From NCBI RefSeq assembly GCF_004519295.1, contig NZ_SOZH01000008.1, positions 62,001 through 126,000 of the forward strand: 64,000 bases of DNA, written 5' to 3'. A program made the position numbers and the translations under genes. Positions 16,457 through 24,894 of the stretch are shown piece by piece. The notes beneath the pieces are model-generated. The model did not search any database. It was not told the DNA's origin and saw nothing but the letters and a program-made list of their open reading frames with translations. Numbering within the stretch: position 1 is the first letter of the stretch; every line of letters starts with the position of its first letter. This DNA is from Cellulosimicrobium funkei (lineage in GTDB: Bacteria > Actinomycetota > Actinomycetes > Actinomycetales > Cellulomonadaceae).

Positions 16457-17991
16457 GACTCCTGCCCTCCGCTCGCGATGAGCTCGACGACGTCCTCGAC
16501 CGTGACGTCCTCGTCGTTGGTGATCTCCGCGACCTTGACGCGGTCGCGCATGACGGCGATGCGGTGGCTGAGCCGCAGCACCTCCTCGAGCTCGGCCGAG
16601 ATGAACACGACCGACATGCCCTCGCCCGAGAGCTGGGCGACGAGCTTCTGGATCTCGGCCTTCGCCCCGACGTCGATGCCGCGCGTCGGCTCGTCGAGGA
16701 TGAGCAGCCTGGGCGCCGTCGCGAGCCAGCGCGCGAGGAGCACCTTCTGCTGGTTGCCGCCCGAGAGGTTCTTGATGAGCGCGTCCGGGTTGGCGGGGCG
16801 GATCGCGAGCGCGCTGATGTACTTCTCGACGATCTCGTCGACCTGCTTGCGCGGCAGGCGCCGGGCCCACCCGCGCTCGGCCTGGAGACCGAGCACGATG
16901 TTCTCGCGGATCGTCAGGTCGCCCACGATGCCCTCGGCCTTGCGGTGCTCCGAGGAGAACGCGATCTTGCGCTGCATCGCGGAGCGCGGCGTACGCAGCC
17001 GGGCGAGCGAGCCGCCGACGCGGACCTGGCCGCTGTCCGCGCGGTCCGCGCCCGCGAGCAGCCGGGCGAGCTCGGTGCGGCCCGAGCCGAGGAGGCCCGC
17101 GAGCCCGACGACCTCGCCCGGGTAGACGTCGAGGTCGAACGGCTGCACCGAGCCCTTGCGGCCGACGCCGAGCGCCTGGACGAACGGCGTCGCCTCGCGG
17201 TCGGCGACCGAGCGCTTGGGCGCCTCCTCGAGCTCCTCGAGCACCTCGAGCGAGGTGCCGATCATCTTGGAGACGAGCTCGAGGCGCGGCAGCTCGGCGG
17301 TGACGTACTCGCCGACGAGCCTCCCGTTGCGCAGCACGGTCATGCGGTCGGAGATCTCGTACACCTGCTCGAGGAAGTGCGAGACGAAGAGGATCGCGAC
17401 GCCCTCGTCGCGCAGGCGCCGCACGACGGCGAAGAGCTGCGCGACCTCGTCCGCGTCGAGGCTGGACGTCGGCTCGTCGAGGATGAGCACCTTGCACTCG
17501 ACGACGAGCGCGCGGCAGATCGCCACGAGCTGCTGCACGGCGAGGGAGTGGCTCGAGAGCGAGGACGCCGGGTCGATGTCGAGGTTGAGGCGCGCGAGCA
17601 TCTCCCCCGCCCGACGGCGCGTGGCCCGCCAGTCGATCGCGCCGAGGCGGCGCGGCTCGTGGCCGAGCATGATGTTCTCGGCGACCGAGAGGTTCTCGCA
17701 GAGGTTGACCTCCTGGTACACCGGCGAGACGCCGGCGGCCTGGGCCTCGCCCGGGCCGGAGAACGTGTGCTCGGCGCCGTCGACGAGGATGCGACCGGAA
17801 TCGATCGAGTAGACGCCGGTGAGCGCCTTGATGAGCGTCGACTTGCCGGCGCCGTTCTCGCCCATGAGGGCGTGGACCTCTCCGGGCCGGAGCGTGAGGT
17901 CGACTCCGTCGAGCGCCTTGACGCCCGGGAACTCGATCGAGATCCCGGTCATCTCGACGACGGGCCGACCGTCGGGGACGGCGGTAGTCAT
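16453..17991 (-). CDS. ytfR: Sugar ABC transporter ATPase with two ABC domains, YtfR type
   Basis: Cytoplasmic energising subunit, 512 residues with tandem ABC domains, as in RbsA, AraG and YtfR. The first domain has Walker A GENGAGKSTLIKAL, Walker B VLILDEPTSSLD and a degenerate signature (SLAVQQ for LSGGQ). The second has a degenerate Walker A (GLLGSGRTELARLL) but a good signature (LSGGNQQKV) and Walker B LLILDEPTRGID. This complementary degeneracy is normal for the family. The ATG at 17991 has GGAAGG upstream. Two strong hairpins separate it from the binding-protein gene, which probably lowers its expression relative to that gene. Confidence 0.92.
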   Translation of the reverse strand: MTTAVPDGRPVVEMTGISIEFPGVKALDGVDLTLRPGEVHALMGENGAGKSTLIKALTGVYSIDSGRILVDGAEHTFSGPGEAQAAGVSPVYQEVNLCENLSVAENIMLGHEPRRLGAIDWRATRRRAGEMLARLNLDIDPASSLSSHSLAVQQLVAICRALVVECKVLILDEPTSSLDADEVAQLFAVVRRLRDEGVAILFVSHFLEQVYEISDRMTVLRNGRLVGEYVTAELPRLELVSKMIGTSLEVLEELEEAPKRSVADREATPFVQALGVGRKGSVQPFDLDVYPGEVVGLAGLLGSGRTELARLLAGADRADSGQVRVGGSLARLRTPRSAMQRKIAFSSEHRKAEGIVGDLTIRENIVLGLQAERGWARRLPRKQVDEIVEKYISALAIRPANPDALIKNLSGGNQQKVLLARWLATAPRLLILDEPTRGIDVGAKAEIQKLVAQLSGEGMSVVFISAELEEVLRLSHRIAVMRDRVKVAEITNDEDVTVEDVVELIASGGQES

Positions 17992-18087
17992 GGGTGACCT
18001 TCCGTGCAGCGGTGGCGGCGGGGCTGCCGGGCCCCGGGGCGCCTCAGGACGCCGGCGGGGTCGGCATGCCGGCGGTGGTGCGTCGGC

Positions 18088-18121
18088 CGCGCGCCGGGGA
18101 GCCGTGCTCTCCCGGCGCGCG
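18088..18121 (-). terminator. Intercistronic hairpin between ytfQ and ytfR (distal)
   Basis: CGCGCGCCGGGG-AG pairs with CTCTCCCGGCGCGCG (18088-18101 with 18107-18121) with one bulged base and a 5-nt loop. Together with the next hairpin it lies between the binding-protein stop and the ATPase start. Confidence 0.5.
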
Positions 18122-18134
18122 ACCCGTCCGTGGT

Positions 18135-18166
18135 GGCGGGGCCGGTCGGCGTCGACCGGCCCCGCC
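18135..18166 (-). terminator. Intercistronic hairpin after ytfQ (proximal)
   Basis: A 14-bp perfect stem (18135-18148 with 18153-18166, arm GGCGGGGCCGGTCG) with a GCGT-type 4-nt loop lies 60 bp beyond the binding-protein stop. It may be a partial terminator or an mRNA-stabilising 3' end that raises binding-protein yield over the membrane subunits. Confidence 0.6.
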
Positions 18167-18226
18167 GGGGCGGTGCGGAGCGGGTGCCCGGAGGTCCGGG
18201 GCGCCCGCTCGGCGCGCGCGGTGCGC

Positions 18227-19246
18227 TCAGTACTCGCGCGTCGGGAGCGCCTCGATCGCCTGCTCCTGCGTGAAGGACTCGTCCTTGACGACGATGCGCT
18301 TCTCGACCTCCTCGCCCGCGACGACCTTCTTGATGATGTCGGCCAGGTCCGGGCCGAGGAGCGGGTTGCACTCGACGATGAAGTTGATCTTGCCGTCGGC
18401 GAGGGCCTGCATGCCGTCCTTGACCGCGTCGACGGTGACGATCTTGATGTCCTCGCCCGGGACGAGACCGGCGGCCTCGATGGCCTCGATGGCGCCGAGG
18501 CCCATGTCGTCGTTGTGCGCGTACACGAGGTCGATGTCGTCGTGCGCCTGGAGGAAGCCCTCCATGACCGTCTTGCCCTCGGCACGCGTGAAGTTGCCGG
18601 TCTGCGAGTCGATGATCGTCACGTTGGGGTTGTCGGCCGTGGCGTTCTCGAAGCCGGTCTTGCGGTCGATCGCGGGCGCGGCGCCCGTGGTGCCCTGGAG
18701 CTCGACGACGTTGATGGGCTCGGTCGCGAGGTTCTCGGAGACCCAGTCGCCGGCCATCTCGCCCTCGAGGACGAAGTCGGAGCCGATGAACGACTCGTAG
18801 AGGGTGTCGTCCTCGGAGTCGACCGCGCGGTCGGTGAGGATCACGGGGATGCCGGCCTGCTTGGCCTCCTCGAGCACCGCGTCCCAGCCGGACTCGACGA
18901 CCGGGGAGAACGCGATGACGTCGACGCCCTGAGCGATGTAGGAGCGGATCGCCTGGATCTGGTTCTCCTGCTTCTGCTGCGCGTCGGAGAACTTGAGGTC
19001 GAAGCCGTTCTCGGCCGTGAGCGTGTCCTGGATGGACTTGGTGTTCGCCGCGCGCCAGCCGGACTCGGCGCCGACCTGCGAGAAGCCGACGGAGATCGTG
19101 TCGCCGCCACCGCCGCCGTCGCCGCCCGCGTCGTTGCTGCTGCCGTCCGTGCTGCCGCCCCCGCTGCTGCACGCCGCGAGCGCGAGGACCGCCACGCCGG
19201 CGAGGACACCCGTCAGACGCGTGCGCGCCTTGGTCGTGCTGAACAT
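18227..19246 (-). CDS. ytfQ: Sugar ABC transporter substrate-binding lipoprotein, YtfQ type
   Basis: Extracytoplasmic binding protein anchored by lipid: the 339-residue precursor has a signal peptide ending in the lipobox LAAC, followed by a Ser/Gly linker. The mature part is a periplasmic-binding-protein type I fold close to YtfQ, with SVGFSQVGAESGWRAAN, SDAQQKQENQIQAIRSYIAQGVDVIAFSP and DLVYAHNDDMGLGAIEAIEAAG. In the E. coli system the ligand is galactofuranose; here the arabinose genes suggest L-arabinose (furanose form) or short arabinosides. The ATG at 19246 follows AAGGAGGAG. It heads the transporter operon; the operators are about 250 bp upstream. Confidence 0.9.
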   Translation of the reverse strand: MFSTTKARTRLTGVLAGVAVLALAACSSGGGSTDGSSNDAGGDGGGGGDTISVGFSQVGAESGWRAANTKSIQDTLTAENGFDLKFSDAQQKQENQIQAIRSYIAQGVDVIAFSPVVESGWDAVLEEAKQAGIPVILTDRAVDSEDDTLYESFIGSDFVLEGEMAGDWVSENLATEPINVVELQGTTGAAPAIDRKTGFENATADNPNVTIIDSQTGNFTRAEGKTVMEGFLQAHDDIDLVYAHNDDMGLGAIEAIEAAGLVPGEDIKIVTVDAVKDGMQALADGKINFIVECNPLLGPDLADIIKKVVAGEEVEKRIVVKDESFTQEQAIEALPTREY

Positions 19247-19324
19247 GCTCTCCTCCTTGAGATGCGACCTCGGCGCCGTGCCGAGGATCGTCGGGTCGTG
19301 CCAGCCCCTCATCGGACTGTTGAC

Positions 19325-19360
19325 TCTTGTTGATACATGTTTGCTTGTGTCAATGTCTAG
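19325..19360 (-). promoter_or_regulatory. AT-rich promoter-like region of the transporter operon
   Basis: This 36-bp stretch is far richer in A/T than its surroundings. On the minus strand it holds TTGACA (19349-19354) and an overlapping TAGACA 18 bp from TATCAA (19331-19336). TGTTGA is repeated directly (19319-19324, 19329-19334). Neither hexamer pairing fits the consensus fully, so the exact start is uncertain. Confidence 0.4.
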
Positions 19361-19496
19361 CGGTGTCAGGGCCGCTCCCGCAAGCCCCCACTCGGCATTC
19401 CGCATCACCGTTCGGTAACCATTCCGGTCACCGCTCGGCACTGCGACGTGCTCGAGCTGCGGAGCCAGGCGAGGGGCAGGACCCCGGGCCCGCGGA

Positions 19497-19510
19497 TGTG
19501 ATCGCTCACA
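19497..19510. promoter_or_regulatory. LacI-type operator, transporter upstream region
   Basis: TGTGATCGCTCACA has one central mismatch from the perfect palindrome. It lies about 250 bp upstream of ytfQ and 30 bp from a second copy. Confidence 0.7.
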
Positions 19511-19526
19511 ACCTCCCGAGAGACGA

Positions 19527-19540
19527 TGTTAGCGCTCACA
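19527..19540. promoter_or_regulatory. LacI-type operator, transporter upstream region (second copy)
   Basis: TGTTAGCGCTCACA is identical to the araB operator. On the minus strand its edge reads TAACAT (19526-19531), a plausible -10 box, so a transporter promoter may start here and yield a leader of about 270 nt. Apart from the two operators, the AT-rich element and the araA hairpin, the 380-bp gap shows nothing else. Confidence 0.7.
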
Positions 19541-19576
19541 CGGCTCCAGGGGAAGCCGCCGCCCCGTCACGGTTCG

Positions 19577-19597
19577 GTCACGGCCGACGGCCGTGAC
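19577..19597 (-). terminator. Hairpin terminator after araA
   Basis: GTCACGGCC, a GAC loop and GGCCGTGAC form a 9-bp perfect stem about 30 bp beyond the araA stop. Confidence 0.55.
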
Positions 19598-19627
19598 GGG
19601 ACCGTGCTCGGACGGCTCCCCCGGCCG

Positions 19628-21136
19628 TCAGAGCCCTTGCGCGAGGCGGTAGTAGACCTGGTTCCACCGCACCTGGTCGCGGAAGCCCCGCCGCGTCGTG
19701 CTCTCGTCGATGACCAGGAGCTCCGTGCGCGCGATGTCCGCGAAGACCTCGAACGCGTCGATCCCCGCGGCCGTGGAGAGCACCGTGTGGTGCGCGCCGC
19801 CCGCCGTCAGCCAGGCCTCGGCGGACGTCGCGAAGTCCGGCCGCGGCTCCCACACCGCGCGTGCCACCGGCAGGTGCGGCAGCGGCGCGCTCGGCGGGAC
19901 GACGTCCACGACGTTCGCCGTGAGCCGGAAGCGGTCGCGCATGTCCGCGAGGGACACGACGACACCGACGCCCGGGTCGGCGTCGAACACCATGCGGACC
20001 GGGTCCTCCTTGCCGCCGATGCCGAGCGGGTGGATCTCGACGCGGGGCGTCGAGGTCGTGAGCGACGGGCAGATCTCCAGCATGTGCGCGCCGAGGATCT
20101 TCTCGCTGCCCGGGGTCAGGTCGTAGGTGTAGTCCTCCATGAGCGACGCGCCGCCGGGCAGCCCCTCGCCCATGACCTTCGCGGCGCGCACGAGCACGGC
20201 CGTCTTCCAGTCGCCCTCGGCCCCGAACCCGTAGCCCTTGGCCATGAGGCGCTGGACGGCGATGCCGGGGAGCTGGCGCAGGTCGCCCAGGTCCTCGAAG
20301 TTGGTCGTGAACGCCTTGGCGCCGACGGACTCGAGGAACGTCTCGAGCGCGATCTCCTGCCGGGCCGCGTACCGCAGCGAGGCGTGCCGGTCGCCGTCCT
20401 TGCGCAGCTCGGGGACCACGTCGTAGAGGTCCTCGTACTCCGCGACGAGCGCGTCGACGTCGGCCTCGGAGACCTCGTCGACCGCGCGCACGAGGTCGTT
20501 CACGCCCCACGTGTTCACGCTCACACCGAACCGGAGCTCGGCCTCGGTCTTGTCGCCCTCGGTCACCGCGACGTTGCGCATGTTGTCGCCGAAGCGGGCG
20601 AGACGCAGCTCGTGCGTCGCCGCCCAGCCGGCGGCGCCGCGCACCCACGAGCCGACGCGCGCGGTGACGGCCGGGTTCGAGACGTGCCCGACGACCGTCG
20701 TGCGCGCCACCCCGAGCCGCGTCGCGACGTACGCGTACTCCCGGTCGCCGTGCGCGGCCTGGTTGAGGTTCATGAAGTCGAAGTCGATCGTGTCCCACGG
20801 CAGCTCGACGTTCGCCTGCGTGTGCAGGTGCAGGAGCGGCTTGCGGAGCTGGTCGAGGCCGCCGACCCACATCTTCGCGGGGCTGAACGTGTGCATCCAC
20901 GTCACGACGCCGAGCACGCGGTCGTCGGCGTTCGCGTCGAGCATCGCGCGGCGGATCGCGCCGGCGTCCTTGAGGACGGGCTTCCAGACGACGGTCGCCG
21001 GGACGTCCGGCGACGCGTCGAGGGCGCGCGCGACCTCCTGCGACTGCTCGGCGACCTGCCGCAGCGTCTCCTCTCCGTACAGGTCCTGGCTGCCGGTGAG
21101 GAACCAGATCTCGCGGTCCGCGTAGGGCTTGCTCAT
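19628..21136 (-). CDS. araA: L-arabinose isomerase
   Basis: Interconverts L-arabinose and L-ribulose, the first intracellular step of bacterial arabinose catabolism. The 502-residue length is typical of the family. Hallmarks are the N-terminal [33 protein letters not shown], the metal-site residues in [10 protein letters not shown] (Glu), SLMEDYTYD (Glu), [10 protein letters not shown] (His) and GGAHHTV (His), and the C-terminal [13 protein letters not shown]. All four metal ligands are present, so it should be active as a Mn-dependent isomerase. It is preceded by araD with a 124-bp spacer and followed by a terminator, so it is likely the last gene of an araB-araD-araA transcript controlled from the operator at 23743. 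Confidence 0.96.
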   Translation of the reverse strand: MSKPYADREIWFLTGSQDLYGEETLRQVAEQSQEVARALDASPDVPATVVWKPVLKDAGAIRRAMLDANADDRVLGVVTWMHTFSPAKMWVGGLDQLRKPLLHLHTQANVELPWDTIDFDFMNLNQAAHGDREYAYVATRLGVARTTVVGHVSNPAVTARVGSWVRGAAGWAATHELRLARFGDNMRNVAVTEGDKTEAELRFGVSVNTWGVNDLVRAVDEVSEADVDALVAEYEDLYDVVPELRKDGDRHASLRYAARQEIALETFLESVGAKAFTTNFEDLGDLRQLPGIAVQRLMAKGYGFGAEGDWKTAVLVRAAKVMGEGLPGGASLMEDYTYDLTPGSEKILGAHMLEICPSLTTSTPRVEIHPLGIGGKEDPVRMVFDADPGVGVVVSLADMRDRFRLTANVVDVVPPSAPLPHLPVARAVWEPRPDFATSAEAWLTAGGAHHTVLSTAAGIDAFEVFADIARTELLVIDESTTRRGFRDQVRWNQVYYRLAQGL

Positions 21137-21260
21137 GTCGGTCCATCTCTCGTGTCGTGGGCGAGGGCCGCACCGCTGCGGTCCCGTCCCGGTGGTCGTG
21201 CTGCGTGTCGTGCCGGTGCGCCGCCGGGCCCGGGGGAACCGGGTCGGAGCGGCCCGCCGG

Positions 21261-22019
21261 TCAGCGCGCGGGCTGCTGCCCGTAGACGTGCTGGTAGCGC
21301 GTGTAGAGCGCGTCGACGTCGTCCTGCGGGATGCGCGTGGGCTCGCCGAGCTGGCGGCTGACGTGCACGGTGCGGGCGACCTCCTCGCACATCACGGCCG
21401 CCTTGACCGCCGCGCGCGCGTCCTTGCCGATGGTGAACGGCCCGTGGTTGCGCATGAGGACCGCGGGGCTGCGCGACCCGCGCAGCGTCTCCACGATGCC
21501 GCGCCCGATCGAGTCGTCGCCGATGAGCGCGAACGGTCCGACGGGGATGTCGCCCCCGAACTCGTCGGCCATCATCGTCAGGACGCACGGCACGGGCTCG
21601 CCGCGCGCGGCCCAGGCCGTCGCGTAGGTCGAGTGCGTGTGCACCACGCCGCCCACCTCGGGCAGGTGGCGGTACACGTACGCGTGCGCCGCCGTGTCCG
21701 ACGACGGCGACCGGTCGCCCTCGACGAGGGCGCCGTCGAGGTCGCACACGACCATCGCGCCGGGGGTGATGTCGTCGTACGCGACGCCCGACGGCTTGAT
21801 GACGAGCAGGTCGCCCGCGCCGTCGGGCCGTGTGGTGTCCCGGACGCGCTCGGACACGTTGCCCGCGGTCCACACCACGAGCTCCCAGCGGGGCAGCTCG
21901 GCGTGCAGCGCGGCGACGCGCTCCTTGGCGGCGTCGACGGCGTCGCGCAGGTGCGCGGGCACCGCCGGGACGGCGGGTCGCGCGGCCGTCGCGTCCGCGG
22001 ACGGGGTGGGCGTGCTCAT
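21261..22019 (-). CDS. araD: L-ribulose-5-phosphate 4-epimerase
   Basis: Converts L-ribulose 5-phosphate to D-xylulose 5-phosphate, feeding the pentose phosphate pathway. It is a 252-residue class II aldolase/adducin-family enzyme. The zinc and catalytic motifs are present: [38 protein letters not shown] (two His), LMRNHGPF (His) and the C-terminal RYQHVYGQ (Tyr). The ATG at 22019 overlaps the araB stop by 4 nt (ATGA), so it is translationally coupled to araB. The Ala/Pro-rich first 25 residues are longer than in E. coli AraD; a slightly later start cannot be excluded. Confidence 0.94.
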   Translation of the reverse strand: MSTPTPSADATAARPAVPAVPAHLRDAVDAAKERVAALHAELPRWELVVWTAGNVSERVRDTTRPDGAGDLLVIKPSGVAYDDITPGAMVVCDLDGALVEGDRSPSSDTAAHAYVYRHLPEVGGVVHTHSTYATAWAARGEPVPCVLTMMADEFGGDIPVGPFALIGDDSIGRGIVETLRGSRSPAVLMRNHGPFTIGKDARAAVKAAVMCEEVARTVHVSRQLGEPTRIPQDDVDALYTRYQHVYGQQPAR

Positions 22020-23689
22020 GCGGGGTCCTCTCCTCCGGTGCGGGTGGGCAGCGCTGTCACGGCGGCACGCTCGACGGCGAGCCCGGCCGCGTACCGCTCG
22101 AGGTACGCGGCGAAGCCGGCGACGTCCGCGGGGTCGGGCTCGACCGTCACGGTCTCGGCCGCCGCGAAGACGTGGTCGCGCAGGTAGTCGCCCAGGTCCG
22201 CACCCGGGTCGGCGCCCACGTCGGCGCCCGGCGCGCGCTCCCCGGCACGGGCGCGCGCGAAGGCCGCGAGCACCGCGATGCCCCAGGCTCCGCCCTCGCC
22301 CGCGGTGCGCCCCACGCTGACGGGCGCGCCGATCGCCGCCGCGAGGAGCCGCTGCGCGACGCCCGCGGTGCGGAACATCCCGCCGTGGGCGAGCATCCCG
22401 TCGATCCGGACGCCCTCCCGCGCGAGCACGCGCATGCCGAGCGCGAGGGTCCCGAACGCGCCGTACACCTGCGTCCGCGCGAAGTTGGCGAGCGTCAGGC
22501 GGCTGCCGGGCGTGCGGACGACCAGGGGGCGCCCCTCGTCGAGCCCGGTGATCGGCTCCCCCGCGAGATAGTTGTAGGCGAGCAGCCCGCCGCCGTCGGC
22601 GTCGCCGTCGAGCGCGGCGCGGAACAGCGCGCCGAACACGTCGTCCGGGCCCGCGTCGCTGCCGACGGCCGCGGCGAGCTCGCCGAGCAGGCCGGCCCAC
22701 GCCTCGAGCTCGCTCGCGCCGTTGTTGCAGTGGACCATCGCGACGAGGTCGCCCGCCGGCGTCGTGACGAGGTCGAGCTCGTGGTGCACGGCGGCGAGCG
22801 GGCCCTCGAGCACGACCATCGCGAAGATGCTCGTGCCCGCGCTGACGTTGCCCGTGCGCGGCGCGACGGCGTTCGTCGCGACCATGCCCGTGCCCGCGTC
22901 GCCCTCGGGCGGGCACAGCAGGACGCCGGGCTCCAGCGAACCGGTGGGGTCGAGCCAGGCCGCGCCCTCGGCGGTCAGGCGCCCGGCGTCCTCGCCCGCG
23001 ACGAGGACGTCCGGCAGCAGCTCGGCGAGCTTCGGCCCGGCCCGGTGGGTGGCGGCGCGCTCGTCGACGAGCGCGAGGAGCGCGTGGTCGTAGTCGCGCG
23101 TCGCCGGGTCGACCGGGAACATGCCGGACGCGTCGCCGACGCCGAGCACGTGGCGGCCCGTGAGCCGCCGGTGCACGTACCCGGCGAGCGTCGTGAGCGA
23201 CGCGACGCACGCCGCGTGCGGCTCGGCGTCGAGGATCGCCTGGTACCAGTGGGCGACCGACCAGCGCAGCGGGACGTTGTAGCCCAGCAGCTCGGTGAGC
23301 TCGGCGGCGGCCGGGCCGGTCGAGGTGTTGCGCCACGTGCGGAACGGGACGAGCAGCTCGCCGTCGGCGTCGAACGCGAGGTAGCCGTGCATCATCGCGG
23401 AGACGCCGAGCGCCCCGTACGTCGTGGGTCGCACGCCGTACCGCTCCTCGACGTCGGCCACGAGGCGCGCGTAGCACTCGCGCAGCCCCGCCTCCACGGC
23501 GTCGAGCGGGTACGTCCACGTGCCGTCCTCGAACCGGTTCTCCCAGGCGTGGCTCCCGCTCGCGAGCGGCGTGCCGTCGCCGTCCACGAGGCATGCCTTG
23601 ACCCGCGTCGACCCGAGCTCGATCCCGAGCGCGGTGTCCCCCGCCACGACGGCCGCCCGACGGCGCCCGACCTCGTCCTGCTGCACCAT
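22016..23689 (-). CDS. araB: L-ribulokinase, FGGY carbohydrate kinase
   Basis: Phosphorylates L-ribulose with ATP. The 557-residue protein has the two FGGY domains: N-terminal GIELGSTRVKACLVD (phosphate 1 loop), GVSAMMHGYLAFD, WRNTSTG, the GTSIF adenosine region and C-terminal LAHGGMFRTAGVAQRLLAAAIGAPV with GEGGAWGIAVLAA. The opening GIELGSTR and overall pattern fit the group of FGGY kinases that replaces the classical AraB in many Gram-positive bacteria (AraK-like), rather than the E. coli type. Function is inferred from the araA and araD neighbours. The ATG at 23689 has AGGAGAAG upstream; a longer upstream frame would run through the operator and is rejected. Confidence 0.85.
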   Translation of the reverse strand: MVQQDEVGRRRAAVVAGDTALGIELGSTRVKACLVDGDGTPLASGSHAWENRFEDGTWTYPLDAVEAGLRECYARLVADVEERYGVRPTTYGALGVSAMMHGYLAFDADGELLVPFRTWRNTSTGPAAAELTELLGYNVPLRWSVAHWYQAILDAEPHAACVASLTTLAGYVHRRLTGRHVLGVGDASGMFPVDPATRDYDHALLALVDERAATHRAGPKLAELLPDVLVAGEDAGRLTAEGAAWLDPTGSLEPGVLLCPPEGDAGTGMVATNAVAPRTGNVSAGTSIFAMVVLEGPLAAVHHELDLVTTPAGDLVAMVHCNNGASELEAWAGLLGELAAAVGSDAGPDDVFGALFRAALDGDADGGGLLAYNYLAGEPITGLDEGRPLVVRTPGSRLTLANFARTQVYGAFGTLALGMRVLAREGVRIDGMLAHGGMFRTAGVAQRLLAAAIGAPVSVGRTAGEGGAWGIAVLAAFARARAGERAPGADVGADPGADLGDYLRDHVFAAAETVTVEPDPADVAGFAAYLERYAAGLAVERAAVTALPTRTGGEDPA

Positions 23690-23741
23690 TGCTGCTTCTC
23701 CTCGTCGCGGCGTCGCGCCTCGGTCGTTGAGTGTCCTTCGA

Positions 23742-23770
23742 ATGTTAGCGCTCACAACCGGCGAGGCCAA
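23742..23770 (-). promoter_or_regulatory. araB promoter with embedded LacI-type operator
   Basis: On the minus strand TTGGCC (23765-23770) and TAACAT (23742-23747) stand 17 bp apart, a credible -35/-10 pair. The operator TGTTAGCGCTCACA (23743-23756) covers the -10 and the spacer, so binding would block RNA polymerase. Only one operator copy is present here, against two at the other promoters. Confidence 0.65.
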
Positions 23771-23802
23771 CTCCCTCCGCGCTCGTCCGTGCGAGCGAGC
23801 GG

Positions 23803-24894
23803 TCAGTCGCGCGGCGTGCCCGTGCTCTCGCGCACCATGAGCTCGGGCGGGATCGAGACGGGGCGGACCGTCGCGCCCGCCAGCGCGTCGATCATCATCC
23901 CCATGCACCGGCGGCCCAGGGACCCGAACGGCTGGCGCACCGTCGTCAGCGGCGGGATGAAGTGCCCGGCGCCCGCGACGTCGTCGAACCCGACCACCGA
24001 GACGTCCGCCGGCACCCGCACGCCCTGCTCCCAGAACGCGCGCAGCAGGCCGAGCGCGAGCTGGTCGTTGCCCGCGAACACCGCCGTCGGGCCGTCGCCC
24101 GCGCGGATCGCGGCCGCGAGCTCGCGCCCGACGGCGTACCCGCGGTCCGACGACCAGTCGCCCCGCACCGGCTCGGGCACCGGGGCGCCGTGCTCCTCGA
24201 GAGCGGCGCGCCAGCCCGTCTCGCGCTCGCGCGCGTCGAACCAGTCGAGCGGCCCGGACAGGTGGAGCACCGTGCGGTGGCCCAGGCCGAGCAGGTGCTC
24301 CGTCGCGACGCGCGCTCCCAGGCGCTGGTCCACGGCGATGGACAGGATCGCCCCCGGCGCACCGAGCGCACCGGACGCGGGGCGCACGACGTCGGTCGCC
24401 TCGCCGTCCGCGGGGAGGTCGCGCGCGGCGATCATGATGACGGGGACCGGCGCGCGGAACGAGTCGACCGCCGCCGCGACGTCCGTCTGCGGCGCGATGA
24501 CGACGATGCCCTCGACGCCCTGGTCCATGAAGTGCTCGAGCACGCGGTGCATCGTGTCGGCGTCGTAGCGCCGGATCGTCGCGACGCTCACGAAGTAGCC
24601 CTGCTCGCGCGCGGCCTCCTCGACCGCGATGAGGGTCGACGTCGGCCCGTACAGCGCGGAGCCGGTGGTGACCACGCCGATCGTGCCCGAGCGCATCGTC
24701 ACGAGCGCGCGCGCCGCGCTGTTGCGGCGGTAGCCGAGCGTCGCGATCGCGTCGAGGACGCGGTCGCGGGTCTCGGGCCGCACGCTCGGGTGGTCGTTGA
24801 GCACGCGGGACACGGTCTGGTGCGAGACGCCGGCGAGCCGCGCGACGTCCGACATCGCGGGCGGGCGCGTGCGGGGCGACGGCCCGTCGCTCAC
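23803..24894 (-). CDS. LacI-family transcriptional regulator of arabinose genes
   Basis: A probable arabinose-responsive repressor. The 363-residue protein has a LacI HTH (MSDVARLAGVSHQTVSRVLND, about 14-65, including the hinge helix GYRRNSAARALV) and a periplasmic-binding-protein-like effector domain with GIVVIAPQTD, DQRLGARVATEHLLGLGHRTVLHLSGP, VFAGNDQLALGLLRAF and VSVVGFDDVAGAGHF. The GTG start overlaps the proC stop (GTGA) and has GAGGGG upstream; the internal ATG at 24855, right at the HTH, lacks a ribosome site but remains possible. It probably binds the five TGTGAGCGCTCACA-type palindromes; that assignment is inference from position and motif class. Confidence 0.85.
   Translation of the reverse strand: MSDGPSPRTRPPAMSDVARLAGVSHQTVSRVLNDHPSVRPETRDRVLDAIATLGYRRNSAARALVTMRSGTIGVVTTGSALYGPTSTLIAVEEAAREQGYFVSVATIRRYDADTMHRVLEHFMDQGVEGIVVIAPQTDVAAAVDSFRAPVPVIMIAARDLPADGEATDVVRPASGALGAPGAILSIAVDQRLGARVATEHLLGLGHRTVLHLSGPLDWFDARERETGWRAALEEHGAPVPEPVRGDWSSDRGYAVGRELAAAIRAGDGPTAVFAGNDQLALGLLRAFWEQGVRVPADVSVVGFDDVAGAGHFIPPLTTVRQPFGSLGRRCMGMMIDALAGATVRPVSIPPELMVRESTGTPRD

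Noticed and set aside
15398-18585. Longer frames suggesting fusion of YtfT or YtfR with upstream protein
   Set aside because: The extra sequence is low-complexity Arg/Ser/Pro out-of-frame translation of neighbouring genes; ATGA overlaps mark the real starts.
19327-19596. Small plus-strand ORF in the transporter upstream region
   Set aside because: No ribosome site, and its codons overlap the operators and the AT-rich promoter element.
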